Shown here in pieces: positions 45,784 to 58,940 of a stretch of 64,000 nt of DNA (its first letter is position 1; each line of letters opens with the position of its first letter). The stretch spans positions 955,639 through 1,019,638 of the forward strand of contig QANY01000156.1 in the NCBI GenBank assembly GCA_003255025.1. Direction: 5' to 3'. The stretch is from Datisca glomerata (lineage: Eukaryota > Streptophyta > Magnoliopsida > Cucurbitales > Datiscaceae). Both the position numbers and the translations under genes were made by a program. A model generated the notes under the pieces. It saw nothing but the letters and a program-made list of their open reading frames with translations. It was not told where the DNA came from and did no database searches.

Positions 45784-46920
45784 TTTTTTTTTTAAACTAA
45801 CAAAAGGCCACGGAAAACTAACCAAGAAACAAGATGTTGGCAACACCAAGGGGTGCCCACTCGCACCAAATAGAAGAATTTAGAAACGACAAACCAAAAC
45901 AGGCGAGCTTATGGACTGCCTCATCACAACTCCTCGAGATATGAGAAAATAAAGGACTAGAGCCGCCATGGAGGGACTCTTTACACTTTGCTATAATCAA
46001 CCCAATTAAGAGGCATTCTCACCACCTGAATTTAAAAGGTTAATCGCACCACTAGAGTCATACTCAATAAAATTAACACATAAATTCCCACTCTTTGCTA
46101 AGGAGATCCCCTCTAGCAAAGCTAACGCCTCAACAATGATCGGAGATGGGCAGCCATCGAACCGTCTCGAGAAAGCCACTCTGACTGACCCGCTACTGTC
46201 CCGAATGATACCCCAATGGCATAATAGCTTTTCCCCACGGCCCCATCATCGTTATGTTTCACACAGCCTTGGGGAGGCCTCGACCACAAGGAAGGGATCT
46301 TCCGCGAAGAAGGCTGGGACAAGCACAGGTTTTGAGCCAAAGAGAACTCTCTGAGAAAGGCTTCAATCCACGGGACAATATCTGTCACCTGAAGACTTTG
46401 CTTCCCATGAAGAGAAGCATTTCTCCAACTCCAAATTTTCCAGCAAGTGGCCAAAGTAAAAGATGGGTTGTCAAGAGGAAGAAGGTAGGGAGCAGCGAAG
46501 TCGAGGAAAGACCAATCCTAGCAACACTTCGGGCCTTCGGAAAAAACTCAAGGGAGTCCCAAACCTTACGAGCAAATTTGCAGAAGAAGATCGCATGAGT
46601 AATCGAATCCATGGAACCACATATCGGACAAAAACCATCTTCACTAATGCGTCTCCTATGCAGGTTCTTATTAGAGGGGATGATTTCCCACGTAGCCCTC
46701 CACCCAAAAAAATTTATCTTGTTGGGGAGCTTTAGAGTCCAGAGTCTTTTTCACTAGGAAAAATTACCAGATCCTGCTGAGCAATTGCCATCTTCTAACA
46801 AGGAAAAACTAAGCTGGTAGCTCTCCTAACCAAAGATCCTTGTTATCATAATGCCAGTAGATGGAATCTTCGTGATCACAAGAAAGGATAGGTAAAGACA
46901 AGGGTTATGAAATATTAATG
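45784..46920 (-). pseudogene. 5'-truncated LINE ORF2 (zf-RVT and RNase H) with poly(A)
   Basis: Minus-strand fragments follow the C-terminus of a plant L1-type ORF2: a DHEDSIYWHYDNKDLW linker near 46890, a zinc-finger segment FCPICGSMDSITHAIFFCKF near 46600 (C-C-H-C pattern), and RNase H-like pieces CWKIWSWRNASLHGK near 46440 and LIIAKCKESLHGG then HKLACFGLSFL at 45990-45890. Several frameshifts and stops break it. A T10 run at 45784-45793 is the poly(A) tail in element orientation. RT and endonuclease are absent, typical of 5' truncation. Confidence 0.8.
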
Positions 46921-49900
46921 ACATCAAAAGTATCAGAATCTAAAAAGTAAAATTTATTTTTAAAATCTCTAATTTTAAATGAATAACGACCCATCACAAT
47001 TTTGGAAGAAAAATGAAATTCTCTAGAATTTTATTTCTGTAACGTCTTTAGGCGAGAAAAAATGATGTTCATGTTAAATCAAGTAAACGATTAATATACA
47101 ACATAGTCCTAATGGAAAGAAAAAAAAACGGTGCAATAATTGGTTATGAAATTTTTTTTCCCTTAAAAAATCGGTGCAAAAAATCTAACATCACTATAAT
47201 AATTATATATTTTAACTTGAAGAATTATATTAGAATGAAAATTGAAAAAAAATTAGAAAAAAATGTTGCAATAATTGGATAAATGTTTTTTTATCGATAA
47301 TAATTGGATAAATATAGAATGTATTTTTAGCATTTAAATATATTAACTGTTCAACTTATAAAATTTTATTGAATATTTATATGCATTAATTGACAAAAAA
47401 ATGTAAGCTCTGATACCCGAGGCTTAAACATGCATGTAATTTCACAATTTAAAATCTTCAATTCGATTGAAACCTTAATTAAAAAAAAATCTCTAATACA
47501 GTTGAAACCTTATTTTAAAAGCACAAACCATCAAAACCTCAATAACTGTCATATTAAACTTTATAATAAAGTCAATAAGATAAATCCATAAATTATCAAA
47601 ATCTAACATTTGATCATAGAAAACATAGCAAAGCAGAAACTGCAAAAATAATTGTAATTTTTTATAAATTGAATTTCCTAAGTTTTGCTATTAAATTAGT
47701 TGGCAATAGCACTCTCTCACTCATGTTACTCTCCATCACCTATAACATAACCATCTGTGGTGGGATGAGTATTAAAAGACTCAATAAGTAAACTTATGTA
47801 CTGATAAGCAACACATATCATGAACGCAAACGAATAACACATGTAATTATAATTTAACGTAATCACTTGATGACTTTCATAAAAGAATTTATATAAATTA
47901 CTTGAATGTGATTTAGCTTATCATAACTCATGTTTAACATGTATCTTGACTTGTATTTGTAACTTTCTTGGTCATAAATCGACTTGGCATTCTCCCAATT
48001 AATAATCTAACCAGAACTGTTTCACACTTGAACATAACTTGAAACATGAACATGACGGAATGAGCCGACCTGAACTGCAATTTTGTCGAAGAAGGAACTG
48101 CAATTTTGTATTTTGTTGAAGAAAGACCTGCAATTTTGTTGAGTGAATGGAGAGAGAGTAGACTACAATTTTCAGCTTATATATGAGGTTAGAGACTCAA
48201 AACGACGCCATATTGAAGAGTATATGAGAGAAATTGTACTAGGGTATAAAACGACGTCGTTTTGCATAAGATATTCAGTTCAAAAACACATAATTTTTCG
48301 AACCGAACCGAATCGAGGTACATTATATAACCGACCATTTTTTGTTCAGTTCGATAACAATTTTTTCACCCCTAGCTAGTGCCGCTTAAGGTTATCTGAA
48401 TCTTAAGAAAACTGACATGTACATGGTGACACTCAACCGTATAGTTGAAAACATGACATGAAGAGTCTGGTTATTTGATAACCAAGGGACATGACTAGAA
48501 ATAAACTTAGACATGTCCATTGATTATTAAGTAACGAGACTGTTCACTTTACTTGAGTTAACTTCGTGATTCACAATATTACATATCTATGAATAAACAT
48601 GCAACTTGTTCTGAAAACATATTATAACTATTACTTACAGCGTAAACAATCATATACATAACATGTAATTAACTTGATCACCACATCATGATATAGAAAA
48701 TAATAAAACATTTGATCGTAAGCTATCGTAAATAATAAAATTAAGCAATATTAAATGTAAATTTAGTATTTATCATGACATAGAAATCACATCACCATAC
48801 AACTTCACTTACTTGGTCTGGTACGAAGAATTAACTAAGTATTGACCTGAAACTCAAAGATGTTAGATCATTATACATTCAAATAATCACAAAATAATAG
48901 ACCCAATTATGCACTAAATTGTGAGAGTGATAAAGGTCGAAAAGGGTGAAAATTAGATCGGGCATGAATCTGACAAAACGGACCGGTTCGATTTGATTGG
49001 GATTGGCTGATTCGGTTCCATCGGACTGGCTGGACCGGTTTGGTTCGGTTGGGTTGAGTCAGTTCGATTCGGGTTGGCTAGGTAGCTCGACTCCATTCAG
49101 CTTGCCCGGTTCAATTCAACCGAACTGGTTTGGATTTGGTCAATATCTAGGTCGAGCTTTTAAATATCGGGTCTGGTCGGACCGGATCACCAACCCAATT
49201 ACAGTCCGAACAAGAAACCGGGGAAAAGAGAAGAGAGATAGGGAAGGGGGAGATCTCGTCGGCGATCAATCGCCAGTGCCAGACGCAGTGGAGAGAGAGA
49301 CACATAGATGGAGAGAGAAAAGAAGTAGAGAGAGAAAGGAAAGAGTAAAGCCGAGAGAGAAAGAGAAGAAAAACAGAGAGAGAAAAGAGAGAAGAAGAGA
49401 AAGAAGCAAGGTTTACCAGCAACGAGAGCGGTGACGATGCACTGCTACAACCGGGAGAAGACGAATAAGAGGCTTCGATTGGAGGGGAAAAGAAATCAAA
49501 GCAAGAGTGAGGGGTGAATTCAGCGAGAGAGACTAAAACAGGAACCATAATTAAAAGGAAAACACAATATAAAGAGGAATAATTAAAGGAAATACTCGCC
49601 CGAATTATAGAGTGAAAACACAGGGAGAAGAAGATGGAGGAGGAGGCTGCGAGAGACAAATTGAGAAGGTGAGACATATCAAACATTAGAAAAAAAATCT
49701 AGGTTAGAGAGAGAGAAAAGAGAAAAAGAAAGAAGAAAGAAGAAAGAAGAAGGCTTACCGGACTTACACGAACGGCGGCGAGGAGGGGCTGAGGAAGGTG
49801 AAGAACGAAGAAGGAAGAGGAGAGAGAGATGCTTCGTGCGAGAGAAAAGACTGAGAGAGTAGTAGTAGGGTAGGGTGGATTGTGAGTACTTACTATTAAT
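46921..49900 (-). repeat. Possible minus-strand LTR-retroelement leader/LTR
   Basis: GCTCTGATACCC at 47410 is the complement of GGGTATCAGAGC, close to the tRNA-Met primer site. The following 2.4 kb is non-coding, with GGTTCGGTT words (48975-49145) and long GA-rich tracts (49200-49860), as in LTRs of large non-autonomous elements. I could not find an LTR pair. ORFs at 48997 and 49147 are low-complexity translations. Confidence 0.3.
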
Positions 49901-52349
49901 TAAGTATGTTAATTATTGACTCAAAAAGGGAGTTATGGAATACAACAAGGTCAAACCCAAATGGTTATTAGCTTAACTAACTTTGCAAATTGTTAAAATC
50001 AGTAGCACCCTTCCCTTCTAGAATCACTAAATAACACAATTTTGATTGAGAATGAGAAGATTGTTCTTGAATTTAAATAGACCAAAAAAAAAACTCATTG
50101 TTCTTTTGACTTACTGAGATTAGCTTAGGTTAGTTGCTCTCACCTTTTGTATATCTTGATTATTGCCTCTAGTATAGTTGTACCCATTTAGTTGCTCCAA
50201 ATTCTTTTGAGCTCACATGTGTCAGTTGTTCCAAATTGTAATAGCATATGTAATATATAGAGTATAATATCTATTTAATTTTAAAATATATATTTTATAT
50301 ATGGAGAACGATTTTTTACATCAATTTTTTTTTTACATCTTTATCTATTTTTTATTTTTTATAAGGTAACATATTCTTTATTCTTCCATCCTTTTACCCT
50401 CACTTATCGGGCGGAATTGACTTCCAGCCCGAGCTCAAATCCTGAACTGTTGATCACTTAACTAGTCAACGCGGTCGAGCCTGGCCCGAAGCAAAAATGG
50501 AAGTCCTGATGATGTCCTGCAGGCTCTGGTACAACAACCGGGTTTTTTGGGTTGCTAATCCAAGTAACTACGGATTGTGCTCTTTCAGTTTAGTTATACT
50601 TTTAAGTTTAAATTTTAAATATCGATTCATCCTTGGGCTTTATAGTTTTTTTTTTGTAAAAATTAGAGGACTAGACATAATATATAACCCTAATTAAATA
50701 TTTGTCTTGAATTTTAAAAATATTTTTGTCAGAATATTAACGTTTAATGTGTTCTAAATAGTCTAATAAATAAATATTAGCTAGTTATTTAAATTTAAAA
50801 TCTCTCTCTCAAAAAAAAAACCACTCACTCATTTAAATTTACATGTAAATATTAATTGTATATAGGTAATTAACATGGTTTAATTTCATTGTAAATGCTA
50901 TTTACAATGATTGTAGTTTTTTAAGTATGAAACTTTATCTTTGTGTAATTATGTATTAACATTAATATAATATCTTTATGAACTAATAATACATATTCTC
51001 GATGTCCATGAGTATTTACATTGATTATATTTTATCGAATGACGTAAATATTAATTTATCGTGTTAATTCATTACATATTAACATGACATGTTCCCAATA
51101 TAAATATCTATTGACGTAGAAATGGTTGATCATTTATCATTAGGCCCATAATGAAAAAATGGCCTAAAACACACGTTGCATTACGCGTGACTGTAGCTTT
51201 AATGAAATGCAGCGTGTAACGAAATAGAAGAAAAGCTGTTATGTGTATCGTATATAAATTAGATACGTATGATATCTAATATAATGGTTTATTTTTATGA
51301 ACATTAGAATAACTGAAAACATTGAACACTCTTACAATGGCTACTGCGTAATGTATATAAATGATGGTATCTAATTTAAATACTGGTTTATTTTTGTTCA
51401 TTTTTCATTTTTTTCGTTTATTTTGTTTTTGTTTTCACCGTGAGTAATGTATATAAATAAGATACGTATGATATACAGTTTAAATATCATCATGTAGACC
51501 AAGATCTAGAAAAAATCGATGTTTCGCATTAAGCAACCCAGAAAAAAGCGGAAAAAAGCAGAGACCATCGTGAAAATACCAGAAAACGTCATATTTAATC
51601 AATAATCAGGAAAAATCCTTAAATCCAAGAACGAAACCCTAACAACACATTACATTCTACATGAACAACCAATTTTAAACCTTAACAACGCATTAAAAGA
51701 TCATTTACCATCACTTTTACAAATTTTCCAAAACTCAAAAAAGAACAGAACAATTATGTCATGCAGGAAAAGAAGAACGACGAGCAATCGTCGAAGAGCA
51801 ACTCCCAGCGAACGGCGACGAACGAATCACCAACCACGAATGAAGGGCGTCGAAGAACATTGAGAGAATTTTTTTTATGTAGAACGGCCCTCCAAAAGTG
51901 TTGAAATATACAATATCCTCACGTACAAATAGAGAGAATGTGTTAGAATTCAAAAAACAAAACTGCCTTGAATATGCTAATAAAAATAATAACTAAAATA
52001 AAAGTTTGAAAGACACTAACACTAAAGCCATGCATCTTACAACTTAAATATATGAAAGATAAAAAGTAGGGATAGTTTTCATAATTATAGGAAGATAAAC
52101 TACCTTAATTAGAGTTTCGACAAGAAAAGAACTACCATAATTAGAGTTTTGACAATAAAAGAACTACCTTAATTAGACACGGTAAATTTAAAAATTATAA
52201 ATATAAGTTGGATTAAAGACATTAATAAAATAAATAATTTAACTAAAATAAATAAAAATAGTTAGACCCCGATTACTTTAGGTTTTGGAAAGTTAATAGT
52301 GGGATAAGGGTAAATTGGTCCAAGAACAAAAATAATAATTAAATAAACC
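49901..52349. other. Gene-free AT-rich stretch
   Basis: No gene supported. GTATATAAAT and GATACGTATGATAT words recur three times at about 51247, 51352 and 51447, roughly 100 bases apart, suggesting a degenerate local duplication. Confidence 0.4.
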
Positions 52350-52655
52350 TCTAAACTTGGAGGTTTGGTAATTTACACACCTAAGCTTTGAAATGAGTTG
52401 AGTAAGTCTTGTACATTTTCTTATGTGCAAAATTAGTTCATTTGGTGAAATGAAAACTGTTAAACAAATGAAGTTACTGATTATTTTGTTGATTGTAAGT
52501 CGTGCATGAAACAACATCCCAAACTGAACATTAATTAATAGGATGAACCAACAAATGACCAATTTTGCTCATAAAAAATTAGAAGACTAAATTGACGCAT
52601 TTCAAAAATCAGACCTATAAATTACCAAATATCCGAAGTTTAAGAGCATAGGTTA
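52350..52655. mobile_element. Foldback MITE
   Basis: The left arm (about 52352-52430, containing GGTTTGGTAATTTACA and TTTGAAATGAGTTGAGTAAG) matches the reverse complement of the right arm (about 52572-52655, which on the complement reads ATTTGGTAATTTATAG and TTTGAAATGCGTCAATTTAG). Inverted arms of ~80 bases surround a ~140-base loop. Confidence 0.7.
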
Positions 52656-53426
52656 AATCTAACCTGCTTTTTAACAAGGTCAATAAGACCTACTTGCAAT
52701 AATAACCAAAATGCAAAATAATAGTCTTGAGCAATATCTACCATAACTTCTTTTTTCCGTCTCTTTGATTTACAGACAGAAAATGCCTTAACCGAAGAAT
52801 CCCATGAAAAAAAAAAAAGGAATAAAGCTGAAGGCGAAGTAATTTGCTTCTAAAATTGGAATATGTATGTTGTAAGTTTCGTATATTAAGTGTTAAAGTT
52901 TGTACCTTTTTCATACGAGGCATGATATGAAGGTGATCAGTTGGGTTCACATGCCCAAAGACACATCTCAACCCTTTTGTTTTTCTTTCCTCATGAAAAA
53001 TTGGACCTTTTCAGGAAGTTTCTTAGCTGCCTCTCAACTCCAAAGCAACTCCTTTGTTTTCGCCTTTCAATACAACTTTTAGTTTTACATATACAGTAGA
53101 AATCGTACTTTTCATGTACGATTATACGTACTAATATATATAGGATGCCTCTCTACTGTTGAGAGTCATATATGATTATTATGTCTCGTCTTAGATTCTG
53201 AATTGATCTACATGATCTAAATGAGCTGAAATAAAAAAATTAAAAATATTTATTTTACTTTACTGTAGATAGAGATTCAAATATGGATCATATAGATCTA
53301 ATCTGATCAGACGACTCGAAAACTGAATTATCTATGTTATAGGTTTCTCGATTCCTAATATTTAATCAAAATAACTTCCTAAATAACAATTTACAATATC
53401 CATGTAAATTAAAATTCATATTAACC
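52656..53426. other. Gene-free spacer
   Basis: AT-rich. Short ORFs on both strands lack domains. Confidence 0.4.
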
Positions 53427-53429
53427 TTA

Positions 53430-53796
53430 GGGGAGTTTGGTATGGCACTTGTAAGATTACCTCCATGAATCTAATTATTAAGAATGTGATAAAGGTGAAT
53501 GAAATGTCAAGATACATGGATTACGACGTTTGAATGTGTCAAGGAATCGTTTATGAGATTATTAGTAATGCTTGTTTGTGATGTTTGATATATGATCATA
53601 CATTCTAAAAAATGTGTTAATGGTTATATATTTATTTAATTTATAGAAATAAAAAATATATAAAAATAATCTGATAGGGGCATCCTTTTCCAGTTGGGAT
53701 GAGATGCCAAGGGAGCCTTTTGGAATGAAGTATCCCAAACATGGGAATGGTACGATGGGCATTCCCAAGTTAGGATGCCTAGAGCCAAATGCGCCC
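53430..53796. mobile_element. Tourist-like (PIF/Harbinger) MITE
   Basis: A 367-bp element. The left end GGGGAGTTTGGTATGG and the right end (complement GGGCGCATTTGGCTC) form imperfect terminal inverted repeats starting GGG and sharing TTTGG. TTA precedes it (53427-53429) and follows it (53797-53799), the 3-bp duplication typical of this superfamily. The 91-aa minus ORF across it is not a gene. Confidence 0.7.
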
Positions 53797-53799
53797 TTA

Positions 53800-56700
53800 T
53801 TATGAATATACGAATTTACACTCCATTTTCTAAGCATTAAAATATCGCATTGGTTAACTATTAATTTTCAGCCAAACTTGCACTCACGGATCTGATTCAA
53901 TCTTACGTAAACAAGTAATAGAAGGAAAAGAAATCTATTTTAAATGACTAAATATGCAAATTTGTGGTGATTGTCACGATTAAATAATGTTCATTATTAA
54001 ACATCCTACGAAAACCTTTTGGTTGCCCTTTAAGTGAAGAAAATGCAGCCTTTAGTAAGGTCATGTGTTTGTTTTCAAGGGCTGAACGTTTCATAAAATT
54101 TTGTAGCTTAAAAATGAGGAAAATTGGCTAAAGAAAAAAAAAATCTAATTTATTTAAGAAAGACATGGTGACCTTATAAGGCATTTGTTATAGACATTCA
54201 TTTAGGTCAACTTTTGTGTACGTTGGCTTATGAATTACTAAGTCCCTCGTCTAGAGTGTTTTAGTTTTTATGCATTAAAATTTTCATTAATATAATAACA
54301 AATAAACTAACTAATAGTGCACAAACCGACAGATTAAGCATCTATGGCTTTGTAATATGCGATTGTTTGGGGATATTTTGTATAAGCTAATATAGATCTC
54401 ATTCTATTAAAAATTCAATAAAAATGTTATGTTTGTTAGATATTGACTGTTCGTTTAAATCTAAACGATTCATATATATTAAAAATATAAATAAAAAGAA
54501 TAAGAATTTTATGTGAAATTTTTTTATTTTTTTTATATTAGATCTGAACTCCATAAATAAAAAAAGTTTGTGCGCGTTGTTTAATAAAACATGAGATCAT
54601 TTATTTCCATTTAGATTATACTTACACCAATTATTTCTTAATAAAAAGGAACATAATGAATAAATGATTGATATAAAAGGGTGAGCACTATTTCTTATTG
54701 GAATATAAAAATTTCTCTTGCCTCTTTTCGTGGCTTATCTTTATATTTTTTAATTGATAGTGGAGAAGCACTACCGAAAAATGTCCTCAGATTAATTGAT
54801 TATGTTAAAGACAGACACAAATATAGTGGCAACTTCAATATTTATTTAAAGAACAAAAGCAGCTCCTCCTATTTACTCATTGCACATAACAAGACAGCTC
54901 CTTCCAATAAAAAGAGAAAAGATAAGTCAATACTCAACTTATATAGTTCAACTTCAAATGTTTTTGTTTTCCTTACAAGCATCATTTTTCATTGTTTTTT
55001 TCTTACACCCATTTCTCCAAACATATCATAGAGGAAGAAAGGTGTATCTTTCTTTCTCTCTCTCTCTTAATTTATGTATCTGACACATAGAAGGTTAATA
55101 TGTAATGGAAATCACATGGGTACTCAAATGCTTGTAAAGGGGGCAACCCCAAAAGGAGAAGGCTAGAAATTCAATGCCTTAAAAAATAACAAAAGTCACA
55201 TAAAAGGAAAAGGGGTTGAAGAAGCTACCAAGAAACCAAACTAAAGAGACATCATTACATAGAAAAAACAAAGTTTTTATGTATAGATTAATAAGGTTAA
55301 TGAGAGAAGCATACAAAGACATTTTCCACTGAACAACACATTTTACTCAAAACACAATAATTGCAACCTTTGACGTTTCTGTCTTGCTCCTTAAAACCCT
55401 CTTCAACACCCACACGCAATCTCCTTTGACCCCTCCAATGAAAATGAATATTATTTAAATACATGAAAGTAGACAGTGAAAGAGAGATATAAAGAGAGAG
55501 AAAATCTTAGCCGCAATTTGGCTTACGAAACATCATTTTTTTTAATTTTCCATGGTATTATTCAAGTGGGATGAGAGAGCATTTGCTTGTGGGAATCTCA
55601 TCCTATTTAAGTTTTTTTAAAATTTATTCCAAAAGAATTTCTTTAATTTTTTGTTGAAAAAGGGTTTCCCTTTCCCCTACGGAATCAGGCTGCTACTTCA
55701 ATTGTCAATGTTTGAGGCTCCCAGTTTAACTAAATCTCAACTGTCCCACGTTACCCTCCAACTCCAATTTTTTTATTTTTCCACTACTGTCCCTATTATT
55801 CTATGGTTACTACGTTTGTACCATTTACTTACTTTTCATTCCCCATTTCAGTGACTTAACCTCTTATATGGGATTCAAATATCCAATACGATTTGATCAA
55901 TGGTAAACATATATATCACAGGTAAAAGAACTCAAATAACGAGGATAACCGATGATGGTTTAAGTCAAAAGTGTAGAATTATTTTTACAGGGATTCTTTA
56001 CGTTTTAAGTAAGCTTCTTTTGTTCTTGAATTAGAGAATATATTTATTTTAAGATATCACATTAAGGAGACATGTTGAAAAAGTTTAGATGAGGTGACAT
56101 TTTATTTTTATGAGAGTAAGGATGGGGCATTTAATGCACTTATTGTCCGAGTTAACATAAATAAGATGACATTTAATATTGATGTGCACTGAAGCGACTT
56201 AAAGGAGGAGTGAGGTGAGACGAGGGAGTTTTATTTGACATGGAGGAGGACGACCGGACAAATTGAGTCATAGATCACTCTTGAGAGGATGTATGAAAAC
56301 TTGCTTTCGACTGATAATGATTAGAGTGACTAACGCGCGACCCCTCCAGTTGCCTGGTCAAGTAATCGGGGACGCCGACCTATTGATTCCCGAGCTCTTG
56401 ATCTCGCGTATCTCATGCTGGGCATTCCAGTCTAGGGCTTTTGGTATGCCTTCTCTGACCTCCAGCGCTAGTCATAGAGATTGGTCTTCGTGTCTTGTTC
56501 TGAAAGGAGTTCTGTCTAAACGATCAACGGAGGGTTCTAACCATAATCTCCAGATGCCTTGTTATTTGGAAGAATGATGTGTGTCGTTGTCTCATCGGGC
56601 ATGATAAACACCGGTAACAAATTTTATTATTTATATTAAATATATCTAGAACTATAGAATTTTTTTTCCTATATCATGCCCTTTTTCAAATGAAAATAAT

Positions 56701-58160
56701 CAGTAATTATTTCTCCTTGATTTGGTGATAGAGACTCTTCTATGGACCATGGAATACATGACCTATCTATAATGTATGCTGCTGTCATATGCCGTTGTCA
56801 ACTAAGTAATTATTTTGATTAAATGCATGTGCAGAAATTAAAGGAAAAATTAATATAAGGTCCTTATAGATTGCCAAAATATCACACATACATTTTTTAA
56901 TTTAAAAATAATAAATAAGCATATTCTCTTAAAAATCTGTTAGTTTAAGTATAAAAATATAATATTATCTCTCTCAGTATTTCGATCTAATAATTTTTCT
57001 GAATTGAAACATAAGTTGAATATGATCTTTCGAGCTTAGATGATTCTAGTTTAAATATTAAAAGATTTAACGTTTTCACAATTGAGAATAAAATAAGAGA
57101 TGTAATTTTGATATTACATATTATTTAAATCAAGTTAGTTTAAAATTTAAAAATTCTAAATACTTTTATCAATGAAATCTAATATGGATGGAGATTTTTA
57201 TCAATTTTAGATTAGAATAGTATTCATATCATTTAAATAAATTATATAACACATTTCACTAATTTTCAAAAAAATAAAAGAAAATGAAGTCTGAGTAACT
57301 GAAAATCAAGAGGCCTTTGGTTCCGTGAGGGAATAATTGTCATTTTGAAATTGGAGAGATTCCCAAAAGCCATTTTAATCTTTCTCCAAAAGAGAAATTT
57401 CCGTCTGATCCAAAATATTGAGACAAGAAGATATTAGAAAATCTTGAAATGGGTCATCACTTGAATACGGCATTCCTTGTCAGTAACCCTCAATCCGACG
57501 TAGGTGCCCGTCGTTTTGGAAGCAAGTAGGCTCCCCCTACCTTTATTCCCTCACCCACCTCTTCCCTCTACGGGACCTCTACTTTTCAAAGTACAGATTT
57601 ACCCCTCCCTACTTGGGCAGTAAAATTGTCTTTTTCTATTAACTTAAGACAAAAGGAAAATTCATTATAATTTTCTTTATCTTTTTTTTTACTAAATAAA
57701 TTCAATGTTTTTTTTGCAGGAAAAAGTATTATTCGTCATTATTTTAGTATGCCATAATCTAAGCTACTGTATCTCGCTATCTTTTGAGTAGATGGTAATA
57801 GAGTATTTTTTTTTATAATCAGTTTGGTGAACTGAATCGCTGTAATTGAAAAAAATGAACCGAGTGAAATTGAAATAATCAGTTCGATTCAATTACTTAT
57901 AATTAGTTCAGATATAATTATAAAACTTCAAAATAATAATTAAATTAAAAGCATCAACACTTACAAACAATTAATATATTATGTCTAATTAATAATTTGT
58001 CTAACTTTTAATAATATATGTCTAATTTATTAACTTTTAATAATTTATGTCTAATTAATATATATATTAAAAAATATTCGTGATCAGTTCAAAGCAAATT
58101 ACATGTTTGTTATAAAATATTATTGAATCGAAAATTCAGTTATTTAAAACACCACAATTA
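53800..58160. other. Gene-free stretch with a GC-richer island
   Basis: Mostly AT-rich DNA without domains. 56210-56610 is noticeably GC-richer and carries an open but unrecognised frame without an ATG at its start. 57470-57600 is another GC-richer patch. 57815-57905 has degenerate GAACCGA-type words like those in the 19928 element. Confidence 0.4.
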
Positions 58161-58600
58161 ATTGTTTCACACTTAGTTTAGGTTTATCCCACATCGGTTG
58201 TGAAAAAGAGTAGCAGTCAGTTTTTAGTGAGAAAAAATCTCATCTCTGAAGCTGACTTTTTGGGTTAAGAAGACCCAACAGCACCCAATGTTGGTATCAA
58301 AGTCAGGTCCAGTTTACAAACAAGTCTCAAGCTAATTCGAGTGAAGTGAGCTTTTTGGCCCTCCAACTTAGCAACCTGATGTGTGGACACGGCTCGATGT
58401 ATATGGTGATCTGGGTGAAGCGAGTCGATGGTTATCCGATTCAGGACCCGATGTTGTGACAGAAGAGATTGTTGGGGTTATCCCACATTATCCCACATCA
58501 GTTATGAAAGAGACTGTCAGTTAGGTTATAAGTGTGGGAGAAAAGTTCACATCTCAAACTAGTTTTGGGGTTTGATAAGACCCAATAACACCCAACAAAT
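58161..58600 (+). mobile_element. TRIM-like miniature LTR retrotransposon
   Basis: Two diverged direct repeats of roughly 105-125 bp (about 58185-58290 and 58471-58597) share TATCCCACATC, a GAGAAAA-TC-CATCTC stretch and AAGACCCAA-A-CACCCAA. The first is followed at once by TTGGTATCAAAGTC, close to the tRNA-Met primer site TGGTATCAGAGC. The ~180-base interior has no coding capacity. AATTA at 58156-58160 and 58598-58602 is a possible target duplication. Confidence 0.6.
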
Positions 58601-58940
58601 TAGTTTATCAAGCTAAAGAGCTTCTTTGCATGTAAACCAATCTAGTAATACACTTGAATTGTGATAAATTGGGCATAAGCAAGTCATTCTCATCCACCAA
58701 GGTTTTTTATCTCTCAAATCAAAGTATCCTCTATGAGAAAATCATGTTTAGGCATAGAAATTTGGTCAGGTCTTTGACTGGGGTTTGACCATTCTTTTTG
58801 CTCAATCACACAAATAGTTTGTTAGAATCACCATAACCAACTATTGAGATCAGTTATGTTTTAAAACAAAGTAAATGAGGATTAAACATACATGAATCTC
58901 GATTAATTTCAACTTTAAGTATACCAAAAGTCTTGAGTTA
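58601..58940. other. Spacer between two retroelement relics
   Basis: AT-rich, no domain or repeat pair recognised. Confidence 0.4.

Noticed and set aside
48997..49686. ORFs of 145 and 179 aa on opposite strands
   Set aside because: Overlap each other in GGTTCGG-repeat and GA-rich DNA; compositional artefacts.
50497..50697. 66-aa ORF with WYNNRVFWVANPSNY, faintly like a lectin receptor kinase B-lectin motif
   Set aside because: The match is a few residues, with no flanking homology; chance is likely.
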